A model generated the notes under the pieces. It saw only the letters and a list, made by a program, of their open reading frames with translations, searched no databases and was not told the DNA's origin. 64,000 nt of DNA from Cyclobacteriaceae bacterium (GTDB taxonomy: Bacteria > Bacteroidota > Bacteroidia > Cytophagales > Cyclobacteriaceae), in the NCBI GenBank assembly GCA_019638275.1, contig JAHBUC010000016.1:41861-105860 (forward strand). Direction: 5' to 3'. The number at the start of each line of letters is the position of its first letter. Within the stretch, counting starts at the first letter, position 1. The position numbers and the translations under genes are program-made. Shown one piece after another: positions 1 through 8,936 of this stretch.

Positions 1-1279
1 TGGCACCTTTTGAGTTAATGCGTTTGTAGAACAATCCCAACAAAAATACAGCAGCAATCGGAGGAGCCAGGTACGATTGCACACTCTGTAGATACTGATA
101 CAACACACCCGAAATTCCACTCATAACCGGTATCCACAAAATACCCAACACCACCACAACACCCGTGGCAATCCGACCTACGGTTACGAGGTTTTTCTCA
201 GATGTCTCAGGTTTAATTTTCTTGTAGATGTCCATCGTGAACAAGGTAGAGCAAGAGTTAAACACTGAAGCAAGCGAGCTCATCAATGCGGCAAGCAACC
301 CACCTGCAATCAAACCTTTTAAACCAGTAGGCAACAATGTTTTTACCAATGTCGGGAAAGCACTATCGGCACTTGTCAATTCAATTTTTCCTTGTGCCGC
401 CAAAGCGGTGGCGATCAATCCGGGAATCAGGAAAATGAAAAACGGAAACAATTTAAGGTATGCCGCAAAAATGGTTCCCCGTCTTGCTTCGGTTTCATTC
501 TTTGCCGTAAGGCAACGCTGTACAATGTACTGATCGGTACACCAATACCACACACCCACAATGGGTGATGCAAACAAAATACCTGCCCAGGGAAAATCAG
601 GATGACTTAACGGAGGAAACATATTCAGTTTTTCCTTAGGTGCCGAGGAAATCATAGCATCCCATCCGCCCAATTCATTAAGTCCGATGAGCGTTAAAAT
701 CAACGATCCGATAATCAGCAATACGGCCTGAAGGGCTTCTGTGTAAACCACAGCACGCATACCTCCCAGCACAGTATAAACTCCCGTGAGAATAACCAAC
801 ACCAACGCACTCGTCCAAAAATCGAAACCCATGAATGTAGCAATTACAATGGCACCGGCATAAACCGTAACAGATACTTTTGTAATTACATAGCTGAGCA
901 ACGACACAACTGACAAAAACCACCGAGCCGATGAGTTATACCTCCGCTCGAGAAACTCAGGCATGGTAAACACACCACTTCGAATGTAGAATGGAATAAA
1001 CACCCAACCGAGCAACAACACAATCCACGAATGAAGTTCATAGTGACCCATTACCAGACCACTTTCAGCGGCTGTTCCGGATAAGCCAACCACATGTTCA
1101 CTGCCCACATTGGACGCCAGGATGGAAGCACCGACTACAAACCAGCCCACATTCCGGCCGGCCAGAAAATATTCCTGTGCAGTATCTTTTTTTCGTTTCA
1201 TCGTCCAGGCAGCAATGCCGGCAATGGCCAGGAAGTACACAAATACTACTATCCAGTCAATTGTAGAAAACATTTCCAT
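1..1279 (-). CDS. Sodium:solute symporter (SSS/SGLT family), C-terminus cut by window edge
   Basis: Inner-membrane Na+-coupled sugar permease of the solute:sodium symporter family, missing its C-terminus beyond base 1. The reverse strand reads open from ATG at 1279 (MEMFSTIDWIVVFVYFLA) for about 426 residues, with many hydrophobic segments. The first helix is followed by a KRKKDTAQEYFLAGR stretch and a NVGSEHVVGLSG segment typical of SGLT-like members, and a WYWCTDQYIVQRCL motif follows mid-protein. A second in-frame ATG lies at 1273. The gene is 49 bp downstream of the GH3 gene and on the same strand, so the two are probably cotranscribed from the promoter that carries the LacI-type box at 3605. 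The likely substrate is the monosaccharide released by that GH3 enzyme (glucose, xylose or galactose); the sequence does not decide which. Confidence 0.9.
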   Translation of the reverse strand, partial: MEMFSTIDWIVVFVYFLAIAGIAAWTMKRKKDTAQEYFLAGRNVGWFVVGASILASNVGSEHVVGLSGTAAESGLVMGHYELHSWIVLLLGWVFIPFYIRSGVFTMPEFLERRYNSSARWFLSVVSLLSYVITKVSVTVYAGAIVIATFMGFDFWTSALVLVILTGVYTVLGGMRAVVYTEALQAVLLIIGSLILTLIGLNELGGWDAMISSAPKEKLNMFPPLSHPDFPWAGILFASPIVGVWYWCTDQYIVQRCLTAKNETEARRGTIFAAYLKLFPFFIFLIPGLIATALAAQGKIELTSADSAFPTLVKTLLPTGLKGLIAGGLLAALMSSLASVFNSCSTLFTMDIYKKIKPETSEKNLVTVGRIATGVVVVLGILWIPVMSGISGVLYQYLQSVQSYLAPPIAAVFLLGLFYKRINSKGA

Positions 1280-1328
1280 GTTCAGAGTTCAGGTTTAAGG
1301 TTTAAAGTTTAAGACTGAGATTATGGAT

Positions 1329-3548
1329 TTACTTTACGGTGAAAATTGTTTGAACTGCTTTTGCCGAACCCAGTGCTTCACTTCGACTTCCGGGTAAAGA
1401 GCCACCAACTGAAACACGAACTTTACCGGGTTGGGTCACAGCAATACCTTTGTCATTAATAACTGTGTACATCTGCGGGGTGATGGTAAACTTAATTTTT
1501 TCAGAAGCTCCCGGAGCAAGCTTTACACGTTTAATTCCGTTTAATGAAAATAATGGAGCCGGAATTTTTGAATCAATATGCGAAATGTAAAGTTGAACAA
1601 CCTCTTCACTTGATACCTTTCCTGTATTGGTAACCGTAACTTCAACTTCAACTGGTTGATTCTTCTTTACGGAAGCGGAAGTAAGTTTTAAATCGCTGTA
1701 GGAAAATGTAGTGTAACTCAAGCCATAACCAAAAGGATAAAGGGGTTCGGCTTCCATGTAACGATAGGTCCTTCCTTTCATCGTATAATCTTCATACGCA
1801 GGAAGTTGATCAAGTGATTTTGGAAATGTAATTGGTAGCCTTCCGGAAGGTGATGTTTTTCCAAAAATAATATCGGCTACGGCATTACCTCCCTCCTGAC
1901 CAGGATACCAGATCAACAATACAGCATCTGCCAATTCCTGTACTTCAGCCAGGTTCATTGGGCTGCCACCCGTTACAATAGCAATAACCGGGTTGCTGTG
2001 TCCGTCTTTTAATTTCTTCAGAAACTCAATCTGGTGTTTGGGAATGTTATAATCCAACCGATCACCAAATGTAGGTGAGGCAATTGATTCACCTTCTTCG
2101 CCTTCCAGTAAACCACTGATACCCATTACGTAGAAGGTAGCATTACTGTTCTTGGCATTACCGGTCGACCAATCCTGAGGATTGGCATTTGGCCTATCGA
2201 GCATAATTCCTAACCTATACTGAAGCTGACTACCCGGCTCAATGGCAGCAGCAATTCCTTCCACCACCGTTACCATTTGCGGATTAACTCCGTAGTAATT
2301 ACCCAACAGAATATCAACATTAGCTGCAGTTGGTCCTGTAATGAAATATTTGTTCAAATCATTGCGCAACGGCAGTACGCCATTATTCTTTAGTAAAACA
2401 ATAGACTTCTGTGCTGTTTCCCGTGCAAGCGCCCTATGCTCAGGGCTGTTTATTACATTAGTGGAGATAGCATTGTATGGGTTTCGCTCTTTCGGATCGA
2501 ACAAGCCGAGTTTAAATCGCGTACGTAATAATATGGCCAGCGCATCGTCAATTTCCTTTTCGGTAATGAGTTTCTTTTCAACAGCTTCAATTAATGCACC
2601 ATATTCACTACCACAGTTTAAGCTCACGCCATGTTTAACTGCGAGAGCAGCAGCTTCTGCTTGCGTCTTAACAACATTGTGACCGTTTTGGTAAAAATCC
2701 ACAACTGCCCAGCAGTCGCTCACCACATGACCTTTAAAGTTCCATTCCTTCCGAAGAATATCATTCAGAAGCGTGTTACTCGCGCAACAAGGTTCATCAT
2801 TTGTTCTATTGTAGGCACACATTACTGATTCAACGCCAGCATCAACGAGCGCTTTGAATGCAGGTAAATATGTTTCGCGTAAATCCTTTTGTGAAGATAC
2901 GGCATTGAATTCATGCCTGAGTTTTTCCGGGCCGCTGTGTACGGCAAAGTGCTTAGCACACGCAGCCGTCTTTAAATAATTCGGATTGTCGCCTTGCAGC
3001 CCCCGAACAAAGGCAACACCTAAACGTGACATTAAGAATGGGTCTTCACCATAGGTTTCTTGTCCACGACCCCATCTGGGATCACGGAAAATATTAATGT
3101 TGGGCGTCCAGAATGTTAATCCACCATACTGCTGATGATATCCTTTTGAAACAGCGGCATTATACATAGCACGTGCTTCATCCGAAATGGCCGATGACAC
3201 TCTATATATAAGGTCTTCATCAAACGTGGCACCCATGCCAATGGCTTGGGGAAAAACGGTGGCCACGCCCCCGCGACCCACACCGTGTAAAGCCTCGTTC
3301 CACCAATTGTAGGCTGGTATTTTCAGCCTTTCGATGGCCGGACTCGCGTGCATCATTTGCGAAACCTTTTCTTGTAGGGTTAACCGCCCAATCAGGTCTT
3401 GCACACGGCTTTCCATGGGTTGTTCCGGATCAAGATATGGGGCGGCTTGCTGTGCCTGTGCTCCTAAGAAGCATAAAAGTGAAATCAGGAAAATGGCACA
3501 CATTTGCCGGGTACCCTGTGGTGCTTTATTACTTAAATAGCTTGTCAT
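1329..3548 (-). CDS. GH3 beta-glucosidase/beta-xylosidase, secreted
   Basis: Glycoside hydrolase family 3, 739 residues, retaining exo-hydrolase acting on beta-glucosides or beta-xylosides in the periplasm. A signal peptide is visible (MCAIFLISLLCFLGAQAQQ after a 15-residue lead; the true start may be that internal Met). Domain order: GH3 N-terminal barrel (about 50-310) with GRGQETYGEDP and KHFAVHSGPE motifs and nucleophile Asp278 in VVSDCWA; GH3 C-terminal sandwich (about 375-600) with LLIWYPGQEGG; fibronectin-III-like end domain (about 640-715). Unlike the second GH3 in this window (42653-45268) it has no PA14 insert. It is separated by 151 bp from the upstream dehydratase gene, and that gap holds a perfect LacI-type operator, so it probably heads its own transcription unit with the symporter. 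Confidence 0.93.
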   Translation of the reverse strand: MTSYLSNKAPQGTRQMCAIFLISLLCFLGAQAQQAAPYLDPEQPMESRVQDLIGRLTLQEKVSQMMHASPAIERLKIPAYNWWNEALHGVGRGGVATVFPQAIGMGATFDEDLIYRVSSAISDEARAMYNAAVSKGYHQQYGGLTFWTPNINIFRDPRWGRGQETYGEDPFLMSRLGVAFVRGLQGDNPNYLKTAACAKHFAVHSGPEKLRHEFNAVSSQKDLRETYLPAFKALVDAGVESVMCAYNRTNDEPCCASNTLLNDILRKEWNFKGHVVSDCWAVVDFYQNGHNVVKTQAEAAALAVKHGVSLNCGSEYGALIEAVEKKLITEKEIDDALAILLRTRFKLGLFDPKERNPYNAISTNVINSPEHRALARETAQKSIVLLKNNGVLPLRNDLNKYFITGPTAANVDILLGNYYGVNPQMVTVVEGIAAAIEPGSQLQYRLGIMLDRPNANPQDWSTGNAKNSNATFYVMGISGLLEGEEGESIASPTFGDRLDYNIPKHQIEFLKKLKDGHSNPVIAIVTGGSPMNLAEVQELADAVLLIWYPGQEGGNAVADIIFGKTSPSGRLPITFPKSLDQLPAYEDYTMKGRTYRYMEAEPLYPFGYGLSYTTFSYSDLKLTSASVKKNQPVEVEVTVTNTGKVSSEEVVQLYISHIDSKIPAPLFSLNGIKRVKLAPGASEKIKFTITPQMYTVINDKGIAVTQPGKVRVSVGGSLPGSRSEALGSAKAVQTIFTVK

Positions 3549-3604
3549 TTCTGATGTTTTATAGGTCGAAATTGATCCTTAATTGACTAAAATATCCCCT
3601 ATTA

Positions 3605-3618
3605 TGCAACCGATTGCA
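3605..3618. promoter_or_regulatory. LacI-type operator box TGCAACCGATTGCA
   Basis: The 14-mer TGCAACCGATTGCA is a near-perfect palindrome with central CG, the form typical of LacI/GalR operators. It lies 57 bp upstream of the GH3 start. The identical 14-mer occurs at 61684-61697, directly upstream of the lacI-family gene, so that regulator is the obvious candidate to bind both. Confidence 0.7.
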
Positions 3619-3699
3619 CGAATTTATTCTGGGTTTCAGATTCATACATTTACGCGGGTTTAATAGGTAAAGAACCCCTTTGAGCGTTAACCAGGATTT

Positions 3700-4989
3700 T
3701 TACTCAAAAAAGGGTATTCCTTGTGCCGCATATTTCTTCAACCCTTCCTCATTAATGTCAACGCCAATACCGGGCTTATCAGACACCTTTAGAAAACCTT
3801 TGTCGATAAATTCAGTACCATCAAATGTTACAATCTCTTTCCACATTGGATCTTTATGATAATATATCTGCCACTCTAAGATCATAAAGTTTGGAACGGA
3901 AGCACAGACATGAGCCGCTGCCATTGCCCCCAGGTAGGATGCTACCATATGCGGGGCAAAAGGGATATAGTATAGATGAGCCAGGTTGGCTATTCGCTGA
4001 CCTTCTCCGAGTCCCCCTGCTTTTTGCAGATCTGGCATAATAATATCCACCGCATTCTTTTCGAGTAATGGTCGGAACCCGTGGGCCAGGTAGTGATTTT
4101 CACCAGCACAAATGGGTGTACTGGTAGACCTGGTGATTTCAGCATATGCTTCAACATTTTCAGCAGGGATCGGCTCTTCCAACCACATCAGGTTTAGCGG
4201 TTCAAGAATTTTAGCAGCCTTGTGGGCTGTGGGTAAATCATATCGGCCATGCATGTCTGCACAGATATCAATATTTGGTCCGACAGCTTTTCTGGCTGCT
4301 GCCATTTGATCATACATGCGCTGTATTTCAGCTTGGTTGGCTGTCCAGTTCCACCTGTCATACTTATTTGGATCATTGGCTTGATCCAAATCAAACTTCA
4401 CAGCGGTAAAGCCCATTTGTACTGCTTCTTTAGCAGCAGCGGCAAAGTCCTCAGGTTTTGGTAATTGGTTTTGATACAAAGCCGTGTCCATATACACACG
4501 TACCCGATCACGAAACTTACCACCAAGCAATTGATAAACCGGAACATTCAAAGCCTTTCCTGCCAAATCCCAAAGGGCCGTTTCAATGGCAGTCAATACA
4601 GCTATGTACATACCAGACTGAGCTCCTCCAAAGACACCACCCTTACGAATTTGCTCAAATAGTCTATGTACGTTTAATGGACTTTGGTCTCTAAGAAAAA
4701 ATCCAAATCGTTTTGCCAGGTGGTAGCCTCCTCCCACTGCGTCAACCGCCTCACCACACCCATAGATATCCTGGTTGGTAAGTATTTTGACAAACATTCT
4801 ACCACCACCTCTAAGAAAGGCTACTTTCACATCAGTAATCTTCAAATCTGATGGTGCCGATAACTTAGGAGCATTGTCAACTGCGGTTGTTAATCCCTGA
4901 CCGAAAGTATCGGCTATACCTGATAGACCTAAAGCACTGATCATTGCGCTTTTGGTCATGAATGAACGTCTTGAAGTTAAATTTCTCAT
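3700..4989 (-). CDS. Tat-exported enolase-superfamily sugar-acid dehydratase (mandelate racemase/galactonate dehydratase-like)
   Basis: Member of the mandelate racemase/muconate lactonizing subgroup of the enolase superfamily, 429 residues, closest in motifs to D-galactonate/D-gluconate-type dehydratases, which turn an aldonate into a 2-keto-3-deoxy acid. The N-terminus has a twin-arginine signal (TSRRSFMTKSAMISALGLSG), so it is predicted to act in the periplasm. Visible active-site set: Lys198 (TAVKFD), metal ligand Asp245 with His247 (ADMHGRYD), metal ligands Glu271 (LMWLEEP) and Glu297 (CAGENH), and His347 in FAPHMVASYLG, equivalent to the SPHNPLGP region of galactonate dehydratase. It is the last gene of a three-gene unit, 34 bp after the exported RraA-like gene. 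The exact sugar acid is unknown. Export of this enzyme class is uncommon. Confidence 0.85.
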   Translation of the reverse strand: MRNLTSRRSFMTKSAMISALGLSGIADTFGQGLTTAVDNAPKLSAPSDLKITDVKVAFLRGGGRMFVKILTNQDIYGCGEAVDAVGGGYHLAKRFGFFLRDQSPLNVHRLFEQIRKGGVFGGAQSGMYIAVLTAIETALWDLAGKALNVPVYQLLGGKFRDRVRVYMDTALYQNQLPKPEDFAAAAKEAVQMGFTAVKFDLDQANDPNKYDRWNWTANQAEIQRMYDQMAAARKAVGPNIDICADMHGRYDLPTAHKAAKILEPLNLMWLEEPIPAENVEAYAEITRSTSTPICAGENHYLAHGFRPLLEKNAVDIIMPDLQKAGGLGEGQRIANLAHLYYIPFAPHMVASYLGAMAAAHVCASVPNFMILEWQIYYHKDPMWKEIVTFDGTEFIDKGFLKVSDKPGIGVDINEEGLKKYAAQGIPFFE

Positions 4990-5023
4990 ATCTTATTAAT
5001 TTACATTTTGTAGTTATTATTTT

Positions 5024-5989
5024 TTACCAGGTTCTTGTCTTGAGTAGTTCCTCAACTCTTTCTGGCGATACCGGAAGCTTGGTTTTGTTATCTTTTAACC
5101 ACTGCGAAAAGTCCTTTTCAATATCATCCGTCCAGCGGCTATCGATTTGACCAGCTGTGTATTTTTTCTCGCGCAAACGCTGATGCCCGAACATATCGCG
5201 CAGTCGAACAATTTCGGAAGTCTCCACTACCCGTAGGGCCAGGTGCGGTGGAATGAACAAAACACCACCATCTCTTGCCAGTACAACATCTCCCGGCATT
5301 ACGGTTGCACCACCAATTCGTGTTATTGTATTTATACCAACCAGTGTAGTGTTCAGGCGTATGGGTCCACCCCCACCCCCACCCCCCATACTTCCAAAAT
5401 GATGTGACGGGTGATAGGATTTATAGTATGAAGTGAACCCTTTAATTTCTTTCAGTCCATTGATATCGCGCAGCGGGCCATCATATACTATTCCATTTCC
5501 GGATCGCGCAAAAATTGAATTGCCCAGGTTGTCGCCAATAGTTGGCCCGTCAATTAAAGCACCGTGATGATCTACTACATAAACATCCCCTGGTTGCAGC
5601 ATATCAATTGCCCATGCATTTGGCGCAAGAACGCGTCCATCTTTATTACCTTTTTCCTGAATTACTTTGTGAACATCTGGTCTTCCGGGAAAAAAGGTTG
5701 CAGTCAAGGCTCTGCCTACTAAAACACCTTCCGGATGAATTTGCATCCAATCTCCCTCATATTGATAATTATACCCCGCTCCCCTGCATGTTGCCCAGGC
5801 TTCCTCCAGCGTAACGGATTTCATTCTTTTCAGTATATCATCCGAAACTTTTGGTCTTCCATCCGGAAAGCGTTCCCCGGTCCATTCAGGCGTAAGGAAT
5901 ATAAGCTCCTCCTTCGAAAGTTGCTGTGCCGTCAGTTGACTACCCATAACTAAAGCCAGCCCAAATAATAATCCTCGTATTGAATTCAT
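5024..5989 (-). CDS. Exported RraA-like class II aldolase/decarboxylase
   Basis: RraA/HMG-aldolase family (old name dimethylmenaquinone methyltransferase), 321 residues. Known members are metal-dependent 4-hydroxy-4-methyl-2-oxoglutarate aldolases or oxaloacetate decarboxylases and are cytoplasmic; this one begins with a Sec signal (MNSIRGLLFGLALVMGSQLTAQQ). The family core is intact: LGNSIFARSGNG followed by DGPLRD with Arg174 and Asp175, the substrate- and metal-binding pair, so catalysis is plausible. A run of seven glycines (about residue 205) is encoded by the C-rich tract at 5367-5387 and is absent from the paralogue at 28085-29011. The gene lies 22 bp after the BASS-type transporter and 34 bp before the exported dehydratase, suggesting cleavage of 2-keto-3-deoxy sugar acids to pyruvate plus an aldehyde. 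That substrate is inference. The E. coli role of RraA as an RNase E inhibitor does not fit an exported protein. Confidence 0.85.
   Translation of the reverse strand: MNSIRGLLFGLALVMGSQLTAQQLSKEELIFLTPEWTGERFPDGRPKVSDDILKRMKSVTLEEAWATCRGAGYNYQYEGDWMQIHPEGVLVGRALTATFFPGRPDVHKVIQEKGNKDGRVLAPNAWAIDMLQPGDVYVVDHHGALIDGPTIGDNLGNSIFARSGNGIVYDGPLRDINGLKEIKGFTSYYKSYHPSHHFGSMGGGGGGGPIRLNTTLVGINTITRIGGATVMPGDVVLARDGGVLFIPPHLALRVVETSEIVRLRDMFGHQRLREKKYTAGQIDSRWTDDIEKDFSQWLKDNKTKLPVSPERVEELLKTRTW
5367..5387. repeat. C-rich tract coding for seven glycines
   Basis: Three runs of five to six C separated by single A residues, inside the exported RraA-like gene. On the coding strand it gives a poly-glycine loop. 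Tracts of this kind can change length by polymerase slippage, but these runs are short. Confidence 0.7.
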
Positions 5990-6011
5990 ATCAAATTAAG
6001 TTTAGTTCAAA

Positions 6012-7097
6012 TCAATTTTCCTTTGGTGGTTTTCTGTGCCAGTAAGAAGCCAGAATACTTCCGGTAATATTCATGAGCGGACCGAACACAGCTGGCGCTA
6101 AACCAACGGTTGCGATTCTTCCCATTTCTTTCGCAAGGCCCGCTGCCATCCCCGCATTCTGCATACCCACTTCAAGTGCTACTGTCCTGGAATCACGTTC
6201 ATCCATTTTAAAAAGTCTTGCAAACCAGTAACCAATAAAATACCCTGCCATGTTATGAACGAGCACCAGTGCAGTCAGCACTACTCCAATTTCAAGCAGG
6301 CTGTCTCTGCCCGCGGCTGTTATGATGGTAATGATGATTCCGATTCCAATCATGGATACAAGCGGCATGGCGAGATCAAGCCATTTTGATTTTCCATGAA
6401 GGAGTTTATTAAATAACAATCCAGCTCCGATTGGAATGACAATCATTTTAAAGATGTCCCACATCATTTTCATAATATCGATTTCAATATAAGTGCCACC
6501 CAAAAATTTCATGAGTAGTGGCGTTGCAAATGGAGCGAGTAACGTACTTACCGTGGTTAATGTGATCGACAAAGCAAGATTCGCTTTTGCCAGGTAGCTC
6601 ATTACATTAGAGGCCAGCCCACTGGGTGAGCAGCCAATCAAAATCATTCCGGCTGCAATTTCAGGAGTAAAATTACTGACGCTGGCCAGTGCAAAGCCAA
6701 TCAAAGGCATCATTGAAAATTGCGCTACCACACCAATCGCTACGCCCTTTGGCATTTTAATTACACCAACAAAATCATTAACACTCATTCTCGTACCCAT
6801 ACCAAACATAATAATTTGAATGAGCGGGGTTATTAAAACCGACAGCTTGAATCCATTTACTTCCACCAAATATTTTGGATAATAAAGTGCACACGCTACT
6901 CCGGTAAAAATCATAAGCGAATAGGTGAAACCCTTAAGACTTTCAAATCCCCTGGAGGATATTCCCAGCAACAATAAGAATAAAATAATAAATGGGCCTG
7001 CCTTTGAAAGGCCTGAAGAAAAAGCAACAAACACTGAATAAAGTAGTAAGGCCACCGATACTCCTAAAATAATTTTGAAAAGAGTTTCTCGCTTCAT
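6012..7097 (-). CDS. BASS-family (bile acid:sodium symporter-like) transporter
   Basis: Inner-membrane carrier of the BASS/SBF fold, 361 residues with about ten hydrophobic segments. Family signatures are present: FGMGTRMSVNDF in the first half, the substrate-gate loop GCSPSGLASNVMSYLAKAN, and the late EVGMQNAGMAAGLA motif. Named relatives outside animals move 2-oxoacids (plant BASS2 pyruvate; Salmonella PanS ketopantoate). It is the first gene of a unit with the exported RraA-like aldolase and exported sugar-acid dehydratase (gaps 22 and 34 bp), so import of pyruvate or a 2-keto-3-deoxy acid made in the periplasm is a reasonable inference. Bile acid transport is not implied. A 284-bp gap with a terminator separates it from SusD. 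Confidence 0.88.
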   Translation of the reverse strand: MKRETLFKIILGVSVALLLYSVFVAFSSGLSKAGPFIILFLLLLGISSRGFESLKGFTYSLMIFTGVACALYYPKYLVEVNGFKLSVLITPLIQIIMFGMGTRMSVNDFVGVIKMPKGVAIGVVAQFSMMPLIGFALASVSNFTPEIAAGMILIGCSPSGLASNVMSYLAKANLALSITLTTVSTLLAPFATPLLMKFLGGTYIEIDIMKMMWDIFKMIVIPIGAGLLFNKLLHGKSKWLDLAMPLVSMIGIGIIITIITAAGRDSLLEIGVVLTALVLVHNMAGYFIGYWFARLFKMDERDSRTVALEVGMQNAGMAAGLAKEMGRIATVGLAPAVFGPLMNITGSILASYWHRKPPKEN

Positions 7098-7289
7098 AAG
7101 TGGAACATTGTTTTTCTTAAACTTAAAATAGTTTTCACTGATTGATTAGTACGAAGTGAAGTTAATGTGCCGTGATTAAAAAAACATTCCGTATGAAATA
7201 CTATTCAGCCATTTAAGGAATAATAAAAAATGAAAAAACTTAACTGATTAAAAATTTCTATGAACAAAAAACAAATACCAATCCTGACA

Positions 7290-7320
7290 ACATATCCTTT
7301 TAAAAAATCAAAAGATATGT
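7290..7320. repeat. AT-rich imperfect hairpin
   Basis: ACATATCCTTTT at 7290-7301 pairs with AAAAGATATGT at 7310-7320 with one bulged base. It sits just beyond the GC-rich terminator on the minus strand and may be part of the same termination region, or an upstream element of the BASS operon. The rest of 7098-7289 shows no recognisable gene. Confidence 0.45.
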
Positions 7321-7330
7321 TGGGATAAAA

Positions 7331-7357
7331 AGGTGGCCGTCAATTACACGGCCACCT
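7331..7357 (-). terminator. Intrinsic terminator after SusCD
   Basis: AGGTGGCCGT (7331-7340) and ACGGCCACCT (7348-7357) form a perfect 10-bp stem with a 7-base loop, followed on the minus strand by TTTTATCCC. It starts 24 bp past the SusD stop codon and should end the SusC-SusD transcript. Confidence 0.85.
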
Positions 7358-7381
7358 CTATTATGATATGGTCATCTCTTG

Positions 7382-8932
7382 TTAAGGCGTATCCCAAAAT
7401 ACCCTGGACAACAAGTTATCACCACCCAAAGCTTGCGATGCATCCAGATAGTTTTGAGAATTCGTAGAAGCTTCACGTTCCGGGTATGCCATCCTTCTCA
7501 CGAATCCACCATTCAGGTCGTTGTTGTAGAGATTTGGCGTCAACGCAGGAAAACCGCTTCTTCTAAAATTGGCCCACGCCTCAGTTCCATTTCTGAGATT
7601 TACAACCCAGTATTGTGTGTTTATTAATTCAAGTGCATCAGTCACGTTGAAAGCCACGCCAGGTTCAGCCAGATAATCATTTATATCATCGTTAGAAATT
7701 GGAGTAGTACCTGGATAAAGAGAATACACCTGCATGTCAGCCCGGATTGCATTTTCATAGTAAGTCTGTGCAGAACCAGCAGTCCAACCCCGCTGGGCAG
7801 CCTCCGCCAGCAGCAGCGAAGTCTGCGCATAGGTCACCCAGAAATCAGGAGCGGCCGGGGATGCTATCGTCCAGATATTCATCTGGGAATAGTCAAGTCC
7901 TCCACCACGCGGACCTCTGTAGGGTGCACCCGCAAGAATGGTTGTACTCAGAACTCCGACAGGAACTCCAAACTGATTGGTCAATTCAGTATCCGGGTCA
8001 GGATCACTGTCAACAGCATTTGGATTATCAAAAATTGCCAGAATAAATTGGGCGCGCGGATCGTTGGTTGATTTCAGTTGGTCTACAAATGGTTCTGCAG
8101 CATAGTAGAAACGTGAGAAATTTCGCAGGTTATTGTTTTGGGCATGCACATACAATATACCATCGTATTTAACATAGGCGTTGTCGTCATTTGAAGTCAT
8201 CACACCACCTGCAACCGCTTCGCCAACAATCGTTTGAGCTTTTGTAGGATTAATCTTGGAATACCGCATGCCCAATCTTAGTAATAATGAATTACCAAGT
8301 TTCCTCCACTGCGCTACTTGATCGGCCGGATTGACAATAGGAATTTCAGCATTCGCTCCATAAAACAGATCGGCTGAAACGTAATCGGCAGCAGGATTTA
8401 ATGCAGCAACTGCGCTTTTGATTTCATTATAGATATCATCATATATAGCTTCATCATCATCATACTTTGGAAAGAAGGCGCCACTTATAACTGCCTTACC
8501 GGCATCAAAATACGGAACATGCCCATAGGTATCTACCAGTGCCATGAACGCCTGAGCTTTCCATATCCGAAGCATACTGCGCAGGTTAACCCGCTCGGCA
8601 TTATCACCCAAAATTGATAAAGCTTGTGTTAAATTTCTGATCGATCCTGTATAGGATTGGTCCCATTTGGGGATATTCATAAGATCTGTCCGTGCATTAA
8701 AGTTAAAACCCAGGGTAGCTCCTTCGTTGTACGGATTTACAAAGTGCTGTACAATCGTATGCTCTCCTTCCCAGTTTCCGAGATGGGTACGTTGTGCTCC
8801 GGCCAAAAGAATTGCCGGATCAATATTAGTGATTGCATATGGATTGGTGTTTACTTCTATGAAATCCTTATCGCACCCCCATGAGAACAGGAGGATAGCA
8901 ATCAAGAGTATATAATTCCTTATCGGTTTCAT
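7382..8932 (-). CDS. SusD/RagB-like outer-membrane glycan-binding lipoprotein
   Basis: Surface lipoprotein that caps the SusC-like transporter and binds oligosaccharides, about 516 residues. I place the start at the ATG at 8932 (MKPIRNYILLIAILLFSWGCDKDF) rather than 18 bp further upstream, because this gives a normal lipoprotein signal with lipobox FSWGC and leaves a 4-bp gap after SusC instead of an overlap. The pattern INPADQVAQWRKLGNSLLLRLGMRYSK and the later AEAAQRGW segment are typical of the SusD-like_2 subgroup. It ends just before a strong terminator, so SusC-SusD form a two-gene unit. The ligand cannot be read from sequence; the neighbours suggest pentose-rich hemicellulose fragments. 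Confidence 0.93.
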   Translation of the reverse strand: MKPIRNYILLIAILLFSWGCDKDFIEVNTNPYAITNIDPAILLAGAQRTHLGNWEGEHTIVQHFVNPYNEGATLGFNFNARTDLMNIPKWDQSYTGSIRNLTQALSILGDNAERVNLRSMLRIWKAQAFMALVDTYGHVPYFDAGKAVISGAFFPKYDDDEAIYDDIYNEIKSAVAALNPAADYVSADLFYGANAEIPIVNPADQVAQWRKLGNSLLLRLGMRYSKINPTKAQTIVGEAVAGGVMTSNDDNAYVKYDGILYVHAQNNNLRNFSRFYYAAEPFVDQLKSTNDPRAQFILAIFDNPNAVDSDPDPDTELTNQFGVPVGVLSTTILAGAPYRGPRGGGLDYSQMNIWTIASPAAPDFWVTYAQTSLLLAEAAQRGWTAGSAQTYYENAIRADMQVYSLYPGTTPISNDDINDYLAEPGVAFNVTDALELINTQYWVVNLRNGTEAWANFRRSGFPALTPNLYNNDLNGGFVRRMAYPEREASTNSQNYLDASQALGGDNLLSRVFWDTP

Positions 8933-8936
8933 AATA

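Noticed and set aside
228..1312. Plus-strand open frames at the window start
   Set aside because: They lie antisense to the sodium symporter, which has a full set of family motifs on the other strand.
5024..5989. RNase E regulator role for the RraA-like proteins
   Set aside because: Both copies carry Sec signals and keep the Arg-Asp metal/substrate pair, so an enzyme outside the cytoplasm fits better than an RNase E inhibitor.
6012..7097. Bile acid or arsenite transport by the BASS-family protein
   Set aside because: Family name only; no arsenic or bile genes nearby, and the operon partners act on sugar acids.
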